Shown: positions 50,915 to 62,545 of the stretch, in pieces
Position numbering within the stretch: the stretch's first letter is position 1
How the letters are laid out: each line of letters begins with the position of its first letter
Assembly (NCBI RefSeq): GCF_018129985.1
Contig: NZ_JAFCKT010000007.1
Span: 124,001 to 188,000 of the forward strand
DNA: 64,000 bases
Source: Bradyrhizobium sp. SZCCT0148
GTDB taxonomy: Bacteria; Pseudomonadota; Alphaproteobacteria; Rhizobiales; Xanthobacteraceae
Reading direction: 5' to 3'
The notes under the pieces: model-generated
The model's database searches: none
Told to the model about the DNA's origin: nothing
What the model saw: only the letters and a program-made list of their open reading frames with translations
Made by a program: the position numbers and the translations under genes

Positions 50915-51886
50915 ATGAATGTGCACGCCAGCGCTTTGGCCGAAGCCCATCTTCCCGACGAGCAGACCACCGCTTTTGCCCGCGAGGCGATCGAGGACCT
51001 CTCGCAGCAGCCGAAGAAACTGTCGCCGAAATATTTCTACGACGCGACCGGATCGGAGCTGTTCGAGGCGATCACCAAGCTGCCCGAATATTATCCGACG
51101 CGCACCGAGCTTGCGATCCTGAAGGAGCGCGGCAGCGAGATCGCGAAGATCATTCCGGAGCATGCCGCGCTGGTCGAATTCGGCGCTGGCGCGACGACGA
51201 AGGTTCGTCTGCTGCTGAACCATTGCAGGTTTGCGGCCTATGTTCCTGTCGACATCTCCGGTGATTTCCTCAAGGCGCAGGCAAACGGCCTGAAGCGCGA
51301 CTTCCCGTCGCTCGGCATCTATCCGGTCGCTGCCGACTTCACCACGCCGTTCGAGCTGCCCAAGCACGTCGCATCGATGCCCAAGGTCGGCTTCTTCCCG
51401 GGCTCGACCATCGGTAATTTTGAGCCGCATGAAGCCCAGGCCTTCCTGAAGACCGCGCGGGAGATCCTGGGCCGGGGCGCGCAGATGATCATCGGCGCCG
51501 ACCTCGAAAAGGACGAGCGCGTGCTGTTCGATGCCTACAACGATGCCGCCGGCGTCACCGCCCGCTTCAACCTCAATGTTCTCGTTCGGATCAACCGCGA
51601 GCTCGGCGGCAATTTCGACCTCTCGGCGTTCACCCACCGCGCGATCTACAATCGCGAGCGCCACCGCATCGAGATGCACCTGATCAGCAAGAAGAGCCAG
51701 ACCGTGCGCCTGCTCGGCACCAGCTTCTCGTTCCGCGCCGGCGAGAGCATCCACACCGAAAGCAGCTACAAATACAGCATCGAGCGTTTTGCCGCCCTCG
51801 CCCAGGGCGCCGGCTGGCGGGTGCGCGAGAGCTGGACGGATGCGGCGAAGATGTTCTCGGTGCATGCGCTGGAAGTGGCGGAATAA
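50915..51886 (+). CDS. egtD: Histidine N-methyltransferase EgtD
   Basis: 323 residues from ATG 50915 with AGGAG seven bases before. SAM-dependent trimethylation of histidine to hercynine. Motifs: SPKYFYDATGSELFEAITKL near residue 40, LVEFGAGATTKVRLLL near residue 83, SAM-site PVDIS and FFPGSTIGNFEP near residue 160. With EgtB it makes the core of ergothioneine synthesis. The stop is followed by about 195 bases without a gene. Confidence 0.95.
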   Translation: MNVHASALAEAHLPDEQTTAFAREAIEDLSQQPKKLSPKYFYDATGSELFEAITKLPEYYPTRTELAILKERGSEIAKIIPEHAALVEFGAGATTKVRLLLNHCRFAAYVPVDISGDFLKAQANGLKRDFPSLGIYPVAADFTTPFELPKHVASMPKVGFFPGSTIGNFEPHEAQAFLKTAREILGRGAQMIIGADLEKDERVLFDAYNDAAGVTARFNLNVLVRINRELGGNFDLSAFTHRAIYNRERHRIEMHLISKKSQTVRLLGTSFSFRAGESIHTESSYKYSIERFAALAQGAGWRVRESWTDAAKMFSVHALEVAE

Positions 51887-52081
51887 ACGTCCCGCCCTCC
51901 GCTGAAACGTCGTTCCCTGCAGCGTGTCCTTTGAGACGCTCGCCTTTGAGGCGGGCTCCTCGGGATGAGGATGCAGTGCGCGACAAGTTGAACGAGCGCC
52001 GACGCCAATTAGCCTCAGCCTGAAGAGACCGGGCAGCGGTCCTCAAGAAGGACGCGGGCGCTTGCCCAGACCGCTCCAGAG

Positions 52082-53275
52082 TCAATGCGCTTCGGCTTCT
52101 TCCGAAGCAGATCCCAGCGACATCGACTCCCACACCGCCACCACGATCATGATCACGCTCGTCGCGACCGACAGCCACAGCGGCGGGAGGTCGGCGGCGA
52201 ACCACCACAGCACCAGCAGCAGAATGATGCCGATCCCGTGCGAGAGCTGGAGAAAGCCGCGGATCGCCAGCTTGAACAGGATAGTGCCGATCAGAAACAC
52301 CAGCGGTCCGCCGATCGTGCTGACGATGATGCGCATGTCGGAATGGCCGGTCGGGTGCTTCAGCACCAACTCGTCGGAGACCGCGGTCAGGATGATGCCG
52401 GCGATGATCGGCATGTGCAGATAGGTATAGGCAAGCCGCGCCAGCCGCCCAGATTCGGCGGACTTCGAGATCCGTTCGGCGCCGGCTTCGGCGCCCTTGT
52501 GAAAATAGACCCACCACATCGCGATGGCGCCGACCAGTGCCGAGACGAAGGCCAGGATGTTGTCCGCGGTCCACTCCAGCTCGGCAAAGGTCGCGCCGTT
52601 GACCACGACGGCTTCGCCAAGCGCGATGATGACGAAGAGCGAGCAACGCTCGGCCATGTGACCGCCCTCGACGGCCCAGGCCTCCACAGAGGAGAAGCCG
52701 AGCTTGGGAACCCAGAAGCGCGCCGCCGGCGAGACGTACTCCCAGGCGACCGCCGCAATCCACAGCCATAGCCGCGTCTCACCTTCGGACAGGCCGCCTG
52801 CGATCCACAACACCGCGGAGATCGAGAGCCAGGTTAGAATGCGGATCGCGTTGTGGCGGACCGCTGTCCTATGCGGCGGCGTCGCGAACAGCCAGAAGGC
52901 GGTCCGCCCGATTTGCATCGCTGCGTAGGCGATCGCGAACCACAGGCCCCGCCCTTCAAAGGCGGTCGGGATCGTCGTCGACAAGACCAGGCCGCCGAGC
53001 ATCATCAGGAAGAGCATGACGCGGACCGGCGTCAGCTCCGGATTGAGCCAGTTGGTGACCCACGCGGTGTAGACCCACACCCACCACACCGCGAGAAACA
53101 GCACCGTGACATGCAGCGCGCCCAGCGGCGTGAAATGGTGCAGCAACGTATGCGACACCTGCGTGACGGCGAAGACGAAGACGAGGTCGAAGAACAGCTC
53201 GACGTTGGTGACACGGCTGTGCTGGTTCGGCACGATGACGCGAAACATCGCGCCGCGAGAATTGTCCGCAGCCAT
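52082..53275 (-). CDS. Low temperature requirement protein A family membrane protein
   Basis: 397 residues from ATG 53275 with GGAGG five bases before. Ten to eleven membrane helices; family motif VELFFDLVFVFAVTQVSHTL near residue 25 and FVIIALGEAVVVNG near residue 217. LtrA was found as a cold-growth gene in Listeria; its biochemical role is unknown. The end overlaps no neighbour. It is 25 bases past bolA. Confidence 0.9.
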   Translation of the reverse strand: MAADNSRGAMFRVIVPNQHSRVTNVELFFDLVFVFAVTQVSHTLLHHFTPLGALHVTVLFLAVWWVWVYTAWVTNWLNPELTPVRVMLFLMMLGGLVLSTTIPTAFEGRGLWFAIAYAAMQIGRTAFWLFATPPHRTAVRHNAIRILTWLSISAVLWIAGGLSEGETRLWLWIAAVAWEYVSPAARFWVPKLGFSSVEAWAVEGGHMAERCSLFVIIALGEAVVVNGATFAELEWTADNILAFVSALVGAIAMWWVYFHKGAEAGAERISKSAESGRLARLAYTYLHMPIIAGIILTAVSDELVLKHPTGHSDMRIIVSTIGGPLVFLIGTILFKLAIRGFLQLSHGIGIILLLVLWWFAADLPPLWLSVATSVIMIVVAVWESMSLGSASEEAEAH

Positions 53276-53300
53276 CGTCGCCTCCGGTCGCGCGATCAGG

Positions 53301-53537
53301 TCAGGCGCCCGGCACGCCGGTTTGCAGCGCCAGCGCGTGCAGCACGCCGCCCATCTGACCACGGAGGGATTGATAGACGATCTGGTGCTGCTGGACGCGG
53401 GACTTGCCGCGGAAGGATTCCGAAATCACGGTTGCGGCATAATGGTCGCCATCGCCGGCGAGGTCACGGATGGTCACCTCGGCATCGGGGATCGCTGCCT
53501 TGATCATCGCCTCGATATCGTGGGCGTCCATGGGCAT
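53301..53537 (-). CDS. bolA: BolA family protein
   Basis: 78 residues. MDAHDIEAMIKAAIPDAEVT opens, ending with the BolA region HQIVYQSLRGQMGGVLHALA. The core has the class II KH-like fold and the conserved His HYAATVISESF. BolA and the CGFS glutaredoxin form a complex that moves 2Fe-2S clusters; grxD is on the same strand 4 kb away. Start ATG 53537, or ATG 53531. Confidence 0.92.
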   Translation of the reverse strand: MPMDAHDIEAMIKAAIPDAEVTIRDLAGDGDHYAATVISESFRGKSRVQQHQIVYQSLRGQMGGVLHALALQTGVPGA

Positions 53538-53733
53538 TAGGGTCTAGCTCCTGTCTCGGCAGAGAATCGCTTGCCGGGGTCGAATCTGCAAAACCAAACG
53601 TGTCGGCATGGCGAAACTTAGCGTGAACGGCCTTCTACGTCACGCCTTCAGGCACTATATCCCTGATCCCATCAGGATAAAGGCACGACAAAGTGCCGCG
53701 CGCGGCAGATCGATCGAAAAAAGGCGTGACATC

Positions 53734-54093
53734 ATGAAGATCCCAGGGCCCGACCACCCCATCACCATCACCCAAAATCCCCGGCGCGTCCGCGTCACCG
53801 CGGGCGGCGTCGTGATCGCCGAGACCAGCAAGGCATTGACCCTGAAGGAGGCCAAATACCCGGCGGTGCAATATGTGCCGCGCGAGGACGCCAACATGGC
53901 CCTGCTGGAGCGCACCGATCGCACGACCCATTGCCCCTACAAGGGCGACGCCAGCTATTACAGCGTAAAGGCCGACGGCAAAACGTTGGAAAATGCCATC
54001 TGGACCTATGAAACGCCCTTCCCCGCGATGACCGAGATTTCCGGCCATCTCGCCTTCTATCCGGACAAGGTGAAGATCGAAGAAGTGGGGTGA
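53734..54093 (+). CDS. DUF427 domain protein
   Basis: 119 residues from ATG 53734. The whole is a DUF427 fold: HPITITQNPRRVRVTAGG, then TTHCPYKGDASYYSVKADGK near residue 68 and FPAMTEISGHLAFYPDKVKI at the end. Conserved Cys and His in THCPYKGDA suggest a catalytic site, but no reaction is known. The frame upstream has no family match. Confidence 0.9.
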   Translation: MKIPGPDHPITITQNPRRVRVTAGGVVIAETSKALTLKEAKYPAVQYVPREDANMALLERTDRTTHCPYKGDASYYSVKADGKTLENAIWTYETPFPAMTEISGHLAFYPDKVKIEEVG

Positions 54094-54104
54094 TATCTCC
54101 GGGT

Positions 54105-54187
54105 ACGTCATGCCCGGGCTTGTCCCGGGCATCCACATTCTTGGTCGTGCTTGCGAGCGTGGATGGCCGGGACGAGCCTGGCCACGG
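54105..54187. repeat. Interspersed palindromic repeat
   Basis: CGTCATGCCCGGGCTTGTCC opens the unit, followed by the inverse arms GGATGGCCGGGACGAGCCTGG. Same general family as the units at 772 and 5296. Confidence 0.75.
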
Positions 54188-54214
54188 CAGCGCGCCGGGT
54201 GAGATCGGCGCCGG

Positions 54215-54388
54215 CTACGCCCTGAAGATCGTCAACCCCAGGATCAGCAGCACCAGGAAGATCACGACGAAGACGTAGAACAGGAAGCGGGCGATATCGG
54301 CGGAGGCGGCCGAGATGCCCGTGAAGCCGAGCACGCCGGCCACGATCGAGACCAGTAAGAAGATCAGTGCCCATTTCAGGATCGTCAT
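54215..54388 (-). CDS. DUF1328 small membrane protein
   Basis: 57 residues from ATG 54388 (GGAG nine bases before), start MTILKWALIFLLVSIVAGVL, ending LGLTIFRA. Two membrane helices, exact DUF1328/YtjA length and pattern (GFTGISAASADIARFLFYVF). The family is often stress-induced in Proteobacteria. An EcfG-like promoter lies at 54443-54467. Confidence 0.92.
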   Translation of the reverse strand: MTILKWALIFLLVSIVAGVLGFTGISAASADIARFLFYVFVVIFLVLLILGLTIFRA

Positions 54389-54442
54389 CGCCAGCTCCGA
54401 AAATATTGCCGCACCAGCGGCCCATCCCTTTTCGGGAACGCT

Positions 54443-54467
54443 AACTTCGCTGCGCGGAACTGGTTCC
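54443..54467 (-). promoter_or_regulatory. EcfG-like promoter of the DUF1328 gene
   Basis: On the minus strand GGAAC (54467-54463), 16 bases, then AGTT (54446-54443), one mismatch to CGTT, 54 bases before ATG 54388. The GGAACCAGTTCC palindrome overlaps it. Confidence 0.6.
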
Positions 54468-54551
54468 TACGAGCGGCACAGCCCAAACGAGGCTTGATGA
54501 ATCCGGTTCCGGGCGGCACAGTCGCGCCGGGAGCAGGAGCGCGGGGCGGCC

Positions 54552-55739
54552 ATGACCACGATAACACATTCGGCGACGATCGGCGCGGACGCGCACGCCG
54601 CGCCAAAGAGCAAGTCGCGCAATCTTTCGCTCGATCGGGCCCGCACCTTCCTGACGCTGGTGGTGCTGCTGCATCATGCAGTGATCCCCTACACGCATTT
54701 CGGTCACACCGATCCGACTTCCTTTGCCGGGTTCGACATGATCGTGCTCGCCACCGACAGCTTCTTCATGGCGATGTTCTTTTTCCTGTCGGGGCTGTTC
54801 ACCTGGCCCGGTATCGCGCGCAAGGCGCCGTCGGTCTTTTTGCGCGACCGCCTGCTCCGGCTTGGGCTGCCGTTTGCGATCGCGGCCTTGACCGTGATCC
54901 CGCTCGCCTATTACGCGATCGCGCTCCGCGCCGAGCCCGAGCTGACCTTCGCTGCCTTCTGGTGGAAGACTGTCACGGCGGGCCCATGGCCGAGCGGCCC
55001 GATCTGGTTCGTGTGGGTGCTGCTCGCCTTCGACCTGACCGCGAGCCTGCTCTACCGGATCTCGGCGCATCTGGTCGATCCCGGCAACCGCGTTTCGCTG
55101 CGCGGGTTCGAGCAGCCCGCCGTGTTCTGGCTGATGCTCGTCGCCGTCAGCGGCATCGTCTATCTGCCAGCGCTGCTCTATTTCGGCACCAACAAATGGT
55201 TCGAGTTCGGACCGTTCTCGGTGCAGGCGAGCCGCATCCTGCTCTATTTCAGCTACTTCTTCATCGGCGCCAGCGTCGGTGCGGCGAACTTCGACCGCGG
55301 CATCCTCAGCGCCGACGGTCAATTGCCGAAGCAGCGCTGGCTCTGGGTGATCGTCACGCTGATCCCGTATTGCCTGATGTGGGGCATGATCTACATCAAG
55401 CGCGAAATCCTCGGCAATCCCGGTCACCTGCCGCACTGGTACCATGTGTTTTACGGCACGTTCCTGGTCCTGTTCTCAGCTTCGATCCTGCTCGCGATCC
55501 TCGCCTTCTTCCTGCATTCGAAGGCGCCGGGGCCGACCCTGCTCGACCGCATGCAGGCCGATGCCTATGGCATCTTCCTGGTGCACTATCCGATCGCACT
55601 GTGGATCCAGTACGCGCTGCACGACTACGAACTGTCGGCGATCGTGAAGGCCGCCATCGGGTTCGTGCTGACGGTGATCCTGAGCTGGGGCGTGACGGCG
55701 GTCTTGCGGAAGATACCGGGGGCGTCACACGTGTTGTGA
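54552..55739 (+). CDS. Acyltransferase 3 (OpgC/OafA-like) membrane protein
   Basis: 395 residues, about ten helices. The acyltransferase-3 signature is NLSLDRARTFLTLVVLLHHAVIP at residues 24-45 with the conserved Arg and His. The closest type by eye is OpgC or glucan modification (WPSGPIWFVWVLLAFDLTAS). It would transfer an acyl or succinyl group to a sugar or glucan on the periplasmic side. No glucan synthesis genes are next to it. Confidence 0.85.
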   Translation: MTTITHSATIGADAHAAPKSKSRNLSLDRARTFLTLVVLLHHAVIPYTHFGHTDPTSFAGFDMIVLATDSFFMAMFFFLSGLFTWPGIARKAPSVFLRDRLLRLGLPFAIAALTVIPLAYYAIALRAEPELTFAAFWWKTVTAGPWPSGPIWFVWVLLAFDLTASLLYRISAHLVDPGNRVSLRGFEQPAVFWLMLVAVSGIVYLPALLYFGTNKWFEFGPFSVQASRILLYFSYFFIGASVGAANFDRGILSADGQLPKQRWLWVIVTLIPYCLMWGMIYIKREILGNPGHLPHWYHVFYGTFLVLFSASILLAILAFFLHSKAPGPTLLDRMQADAYGIFLVHYPIALWIQYALHDYELSAIVKAAIGFVLTVILSWGVTAVLRKIPGASHVL

Positions 55740-55756
55740 GGCACGCTCCCTCAACG

Positions 55757-55842
55757 CGTCATTGCGAACGCCGCGAACCAACCCAGAGTCCTTGCGCTGA
55801 GACAGTCTAGATTGCTTCGTCGCTTCGCTCCTCGCAATGACG
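55757..55842. repeat. Interspersed palindromic repeat next to purL
   Basis: Terminal arms CGTCATTGCGA and TCGCAATGACG; the interior holds ATTGCTTCGTCGC as in the pcaD-pcaC unit at 6187. It separates the acyltransferase from convergent purL. Confidence 0.8.
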
Positions 55843-55859
55843 GAGTATGTGCCCCCGCC

Positions 55860-58070
<2,211 letters not shown>

Positions 58071-58254
58071 GGAATCCAGGCTTTCGGCGGCGGCTGGGCC
58101 GTTCTTAGGAACATCCGGGGCTCGCGAAAAGCCCTTTATGGCGCATTTTCCCGCTGTCCCACGTTTTGCAGGCGGGGGCGGCGGGAACAGGAATTGCACG
58201 GCGCGGACGGATCGGATTTAAGGGCTCAAGACCCGCAATTGAAGGCCCATTTCC

Positions 58255-58734
58255 TTGCACGAATTGACCAAAACGCCCCCGCCCCGCCGTCCCGACCTCC
58301 ACATCGCCACCGAGGGCGAATTTCTGGGCTGGAGGACCTGGATTCGCGACAGCTTTGAAGCCCATGTCGGCCCCTTCTGGCACCTCATCGAGGCGGACGG
58401 CAGCGTCCGCAGCGCATTCCGGGTCGAGAAAAAGCACCTCAACGGCTCCGGGAACGTCCATGGCGGCTGCTACATGGCGTTTGCCGACTACTCCCTGTTT
58501 GCAATTGCCACCCACGTCCTGGACAGCCGGGCGGTGACGACCAATTTCGCCTGCGAATTCCTCGACGCGGCACGCGAAGGGGAGCTGATCGAGTGCACCG
58601 GCGAGGTCACCCGCGCCGGCGGCTCGCTCATCTTCCTGCGCGGCAAGATGATGTCCGGCGACCGCGTGCTGCTGACCTTTTCCGGCACGATCAAGCGGAT
58701 GAAGCGGAAGGCGCTCCCTCAGCCAAACGCATAG
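58255..58734 (+). CDS. PaaI-family hotdog thioesterase
   Basis: 159 residues from TTG 58255. Hotdog core with NGSGNVHGGCYMAFADYSLF near residue 65, where the Asn/His/Gly segment lines up with PaaI active sites. It hydrolyses acyl-CoA esters of unknown chain. Divergent from purL. Confidence 0.85.
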   Translation: MHELTKTPPPRRPDLHIATEGEFLGWRTWIRDSFEAHVGPFWHLIEADGSVRSAFRVEKKHLNGSGNVHGGCYMAFADYSLFAIATHVLDSRAVTTNFACEFLDAAREGELIECTGEVTRAGGSLIFLRGKMMSGDRVLLTFSGTIKRMKRKALPQPNA

Positions 58735-58810
58735 CTCGGCGGCTTCCCTTTTCGCGCGCCCTCGCCCAGACTCCCCGGCAAGCGCTGTCGCGCCGGGGAG
58801 CAGGAACAAG

Positions 58811-59776
58811 GTGCCGCAGAGCACATCGGAGGCGCGTCGCGCGACGGCGGCCGCGGCAACGCCGCTGCCGTCCATCGTCACCACCGGCGCCCGCAACTGG
58901 CGCGATTATGCGTTGCTGCTCGCGCTCGCCTGTTGCTGGAGCTCGACCTATCCGCTCGCCAAGCTCGCGCTTCCCACCATCCCGCCCGTCACCTTCATCT
59001 CCGCACGCTCGCTGATCGCAGCCGCCTTCCTGTTCGCGATCCTGTGGATGCGCGGCATCAAGGTCCCGACCGACGCGAAAGCCTGGAAGCTGTTCGCGAC
59101 CCAGCAATTGATCAACTCGACGGTCCCGTTCCTCATCATCACCTGGTCGCAGCAATACGTGCCGGCGTCGAACACCGTGGTGCTGGCGTCCACGACGCCG
59201 ATCTTCGCCTTCCTGATCACGTCGCTGATCACAAGGCACGAGCCGGCAACGCTGTTGAAGCTGGCTGGCGCGATTCTCGGCCTTGCCGGGACCGTCGTCA
59301 TCGTCGGCCTCGACGCGCTGCGAGGCTTCGGCAGCGAGATCGTGGCGGAGATCGCGATCCTGCTCGCGACCATCTCTTTTGCCTGTGCGACCATCTTCGG
59401 CCTTCGCCTCTCCGAATACGATCCGATGGTGGTGGCCGCCGGCTCGCTGCTGTTCGGCGGTCTGCTCCTGCTGCCTCCGTCGCTGATCATCGATCAGCCC
59501 TGGACGCTGCAGCCGACGCCGGAGGCCATTGTCGCCACCATCGTCATGGGCATCGTCTCCAGCGCGCTGGGCCTGATGCTGTTCTACGTCTGCCTCGGCC
59601 GCCTCGGGACGCTGACCACGAACGCGCAAGGCTATCTGCGCATCCCGATCGGCGTCGGCCTCTCCGTGGTGCTGCTCGGCGAGAGCGTGCCGTCCAACCT
59701 CGCACTCGGCCTGCTGCTGGTCATGGCCGGTGTAGCGGCCATGACGGTGCCGGCGGAGCGGCTGAAGTGGCGCTAG
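58811..59776 (+). CDS. EamA/DMT-family transporter
   Basis: 321 residues from GTG 58811 with GGAG before. Ten helices, two EamA repeats; the family start is ALACCWSSTYPLAKLALPTI near residue 40, and the second repeat starts about residue 180. Metabolite efflux carrier; substrate unknown. The last bases nearly touch the convergent TPR gene (one base between). Confidence 0.9.
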   Translation: MPQSTSEARRATAAAATPLPSIVTTGARNWRDYALLLALACCWSSTYPLAKLALPTIPPVTFISARSLIAAAFLFAILWMRGIKVPTDAKAWKLFATQQLINSTVPFLIITWSQQYVPASNTVVLASTTPIFAFLITSLITRHEPATLLKLAGAILGLAGTVVIVGLDALRGFGSEIVAEIAILLATISFACATIFGLRLSEYDPMVVAAGSLLFGGLLLLPPSLIIDQPWTLQPTPEAIVATIVMGIVSSALGLMLFYVCLGRLGTLTTNAQGYLRIPIGVGLSVVLLGESVPSNLALGLLLVMAGVAAMTVPAERLKWR

Positions 59777-59777
59777 T

Positions 59778-60515
59778 TCAAGCTGACAGCTGCTTCTCCG
59801 CAATCGACAGCCACTCCGCCTGCGCCTTGCGCAGATATTTCGGCGCCCGCCGCATCTGGATCAGAAGCTCGTTGAAGACCATGCGTGCCTCGGCGCTGCG
59901 GCCGACCGATTGCAGCAGCATGCCGTAGCGCACCCGCGCCTCGGCGCCGGGGAAATAGCCGGCGAGCGCGTGATATTCTTCGAGCGCCTCGTCGAGACGT
60001 CCGACCTCGGCGAGCCCGCGGGCATAGAGAAGATGCGCGTCGGCGGAATCGAAGTCCGGCCATTGCTTCTGCAGATCGTCCAGGGTCGCGAGCGCGTCAG
60101 CGGGCAGTCTGGCGGAGAACTCCACCTGGGCCTTGCGAAGCGCATAAGCAGGATCATGGCCCATGGGCAGCTTCAGAATGTGATCATAGTGCGCTTGTGC
60201 TTCGCTGAAACGTCCGACATCCGCGCACTCATCCGCCAGTGCCGCGCGGTTGGCGATAGTGTCGGTGCCGGCCAGGCGATCGGACAGCTCACGATAACGC
60301 TTCTCGGGATCGAGCCGGTTGGCAACGCGCTGGCGCGCCTGACGCGCGCCGGGGCTGGAGAACCATTCGGGCACGAGCTCGACCGCGATATAGGCAATCG
60401 CGCCCATCATCGGCACCAGCAGGATGATGAAGGCCCACGGCCGCAACCGCCCGGTTCGCGAAGCGTGATAGATCAGCGAGAGATCGAGCAACAAAACGAC
60501 GAGAGCAACGGGCAT
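59778..60515 (-). CDS. Membrane-anchored TPR protein
   Basis: 245 residues from ATG 60515. Two helices near residues 1-15 and 25-48 (PLDc_N-like, RPWAFIILLVPMMGAIAYIA), then TPR-like repeats at about 95-125, 130-160 and 165-215 (AQAHYDHILKLPMGHDPAYA, VGRLDEALEEYHALAG, SVGRSAEARMVFNELL). TPRs make protein-protein contacts; no partner is known. Convergent with the EamA transporter. Confidence 0.85.
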   Translation of the reverse strand: MPVALVVLLLDLSLIYHASRTGRLRPWAFIILLVPMMGAIAYIAVELVPEWFSSPGARQARQRVANRLDPEKRYRELSDRLAGTDTIANRAALADECADVGRFSEAQAHYDHILKLPMGHDPAYALRKAQVEFSARLPADALATLDDLQKQWPDFDSADAHLLYARGLAEVGRLDEALEEYHALAGYFPGAEARVRYGMLLQSVGRSAEARMVFNELLIQMRRAPKYLRKAQAEWLSIAEKQLSA

Positions 60516-60707
60516 GTGACATCCGGAGAACGATGCGGCGCGGGCATTCTCGGATACAACAGATATCGCGGCGAAACAACTTTGAGTTGTTCGCCTCCGC
60601 ATGAAATTGGCACCCGGAGCGCGCGCGCCTTGACGGCGACGACCAATCAGTCGCCTCGATCTCGATGGAGGTTCACGAAGGGACGGAGCCGCGGTGCGGC
60701 CCGGCAA

Positions 60708-61679
60708 TCACTTGGCGTCGTCCGCCAGCATCTTGCGGTACTTCTCGACGTCGCGGGTCACCAGCTTTTGCAGCACTTCCGGCGCATGCTCGTCGGCATC
60801 GGGAGCAACGGTCGACAGGTCAGCAAAGCGCTTCTTCACCGCGTCGGTCTCGACGGCGGTGCGCGCGGCGGTGTTGAGCTTGGCGATCACGGCGGGAGGC
60901 GTACCCTTCGGGGCGAACAGGCCGTTCCAGCCCTGCGCCTCGAATTCGGGCAGGCCCGCCTCCGCCGACGTCGGCAGGTCCGGCAGCGTGGCGAGCCGCA
61001 CGGTCGAGCCGACCACGAGCCCCTTCACCAGCTTCTCGTTGATCGACTGAGAGACCGAGGCTGCCGCATCACAGACGCCGTCGATCTGGCTGCCGACGGC
61101 ATCGGTCAGCGCAGGCGCCGCGCCGCGATAGCCGACCAGCGTCGCGTCGATCCCGGCGGCGGTGACGAAGCTCTTGCAGATCAGATAGTTCGAGGAGCCG
61201 ACGCCGGCATGGCCGAGATTGATCCTGCCGGGATTGGCCTTGGCGTAGGCGATGAATTCTTTCAAATCCTTCGCCGGAAAATCCTTGCGCAGCGCGATGA
61301 TGCCGAACGTCTTCGCCACCATGGCGATCGGCACGAAGGACTCAGGCGTGAACGGCAGTTTTGGATAGATCGTGTAGGTCGCGGCATTGGTGCCGGCATT
61401 GCCGATCGCGATGGTGTAGCCGTCGGGCTCGGCGCGGGAGGCGCGTGCCAGCGCGGTCGAGCCGCCGGCCCCCGCAACGTTCTCGATCACGATTGTCTGC
61501 CCGAGCGCGATACCCATCTGCTCGGCCACCGCGCGCGCGATCACGTCCGAGGTGCCGCCGGCCGCGAACGGCACGATCATGGTAACGGGACGTTTTGGAT
61601 AATCCTGCGCGAACGCGGCCGTCGCGAATGCCAGCGTCGCGATCGCGGCGAGAGCCCGCTTCACCGCGAACGCAATCAT
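60708..61679 (-). CDS. TctC/Bug-type extracytoplasmic solute-binding protein
   Basis: 323 residues with signal peptide to FAQ near residue 24. Bug fold: DYPKRPVTMIVPFAAGGTSD opens the mature chain, then VIENVAGAGGSTALARASRAE near residue 62. Such proteins bind carboxylates, but the tctA/tctB membrane genes are absent here. Its start codon overlaps the purQ stop by four bases (ATGA), an unexpected coupling. Confidence 0.9.
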   Translation of the reverse strand: MIAFAVKRALAAIATLAFATAAFAQDYPKRPVTMIVPFAAGGTSDVIARAVAEQMGIALGQTIVIENVAGAGGSTALARASRAEPDGYTIAIGNAGTNAATYTIYPKLPFTPESFVPIAMVAKTFGIIALRKDFPAKDLKEFIAYAKANPGRINLGHAGVGSSNYLICKSFVTAAGIDATLVGYRGAAPALTDAVGSQIDGVCDAAASVSQSINEKLVKGLVVGSTVRLATLPDLPTSAEAGLPEFEAQGWNGLFAPKGTPPAVIAKLNTAARTAVETDAVKKRFADLSTVAPDADEHAPEVLQKLVTRDVEKYRKMLADDAK

Positions 61680-62377
61680 GCGGCTTTTTCCAGATGCGCG
61701 GTGAGACCCGCGAACAGGCCGCGGCCGTCGGTGCAGCCCATGATGTCTTCGACGTGATTTTCCGGATGCGGCATCATGCCGAGCACGTTGCCCCCGTCGT
61801 TGACGATGCCGGCGATCGAATGTGCCGCGCCGTTGATGTTGTGCGCTTCATCCACAACACCCTCCGCGGAGCAATAGCGATAAAGCACCCGCCCCTCGCC
61901 TTCGAGCCGCTTGATGGTCTCTTCATCCGCCTCGTAATTTCCCTCGCCGTGGGCCACCGGTACGCGGATCACCTGGCCGGCATTGTAGCCGCGGGTGAAC
62001 GGCGTGTCCGATCGCTCGACGCGCAGATGCACGTCGTGGCAAATGAACTTCAGCCGCGCGTTGCGCATCAGCACGCCCGGCAGGAGGCCGGACTCGCAGA
62101 GGATCTGGAAGCCGTTGCAGACGCCGAGCACGAGGCCGCCCTTGGCCGCATAGTCGCGCACCGCGTCCATCACCGGCGCGCGTGCCGCGATGGCGCCGCA
62201 GCGCAGATAGTCGCCGTAGGAGAAACCGCCCGGCACCACCACGAGATCGGTTCCGGCGGGCAGCGCCGTCTCGGCGTGCCAGACCATCGCCGGTTCGCTG
62301 CCGGAGATCAGCCTCAGCGCACGCGCCATGTCGCGCTCGCGGTTGATTCCGGGAAACACGAGGATGGCGGCTTTCAT
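61676..62377 (-). CDS. purQ: Phosphoribosylformylglycinamidine synthase subunit PurQ
   Basis: 233 residues from ATG 62377. Class I glutamine amidotransferase: nucleophile Cys in LGVCNGFQILCE near residue 90, GGFSYGDYLRCG near residue 50, and His/Glu in MMPHPENHVED near residue 205. It supplies ammonia to PurL (4 kb away). Upstream, 62378-62545 holds no purS. Confidence 0.96.
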   Translation of the reverse strand: MKAAILVFPGINRERDMARALRLISGSEPAMVWHAETALPAGTDLVVVPGGFSYGDYLRCGAIAARAPVMDAVRDYAAKGGLVLGVCNGFQILCESGLLPGVLMRNARLKFICHDVHLRVERSDTPFTRGYNAGQVIRVPVAHGEGNYEADEETIKRLEGEGRVLYRYCSAEGVVDEAHNINGAAHSIAGIVNDGGNVLGMMPHPENHVEDIMGCTDGRGLFAGLTAHLEKAA

Positions 62378-62545
62378 GGCGGAGGTTCCGGCGGTACTGG
62401 GAATCGGGCTGGCCAAAGGGCCAATTCGCGAAGAGACATAGCCATTTGACGCGGATTTTACCAGTGCTAGCCTTGCCGGACGGCCTTGTACACAGGCCAT
62501 AGCCGAGGCACTTCTGCCCGACGAATCTTGCCCGGGATTGAAGCC

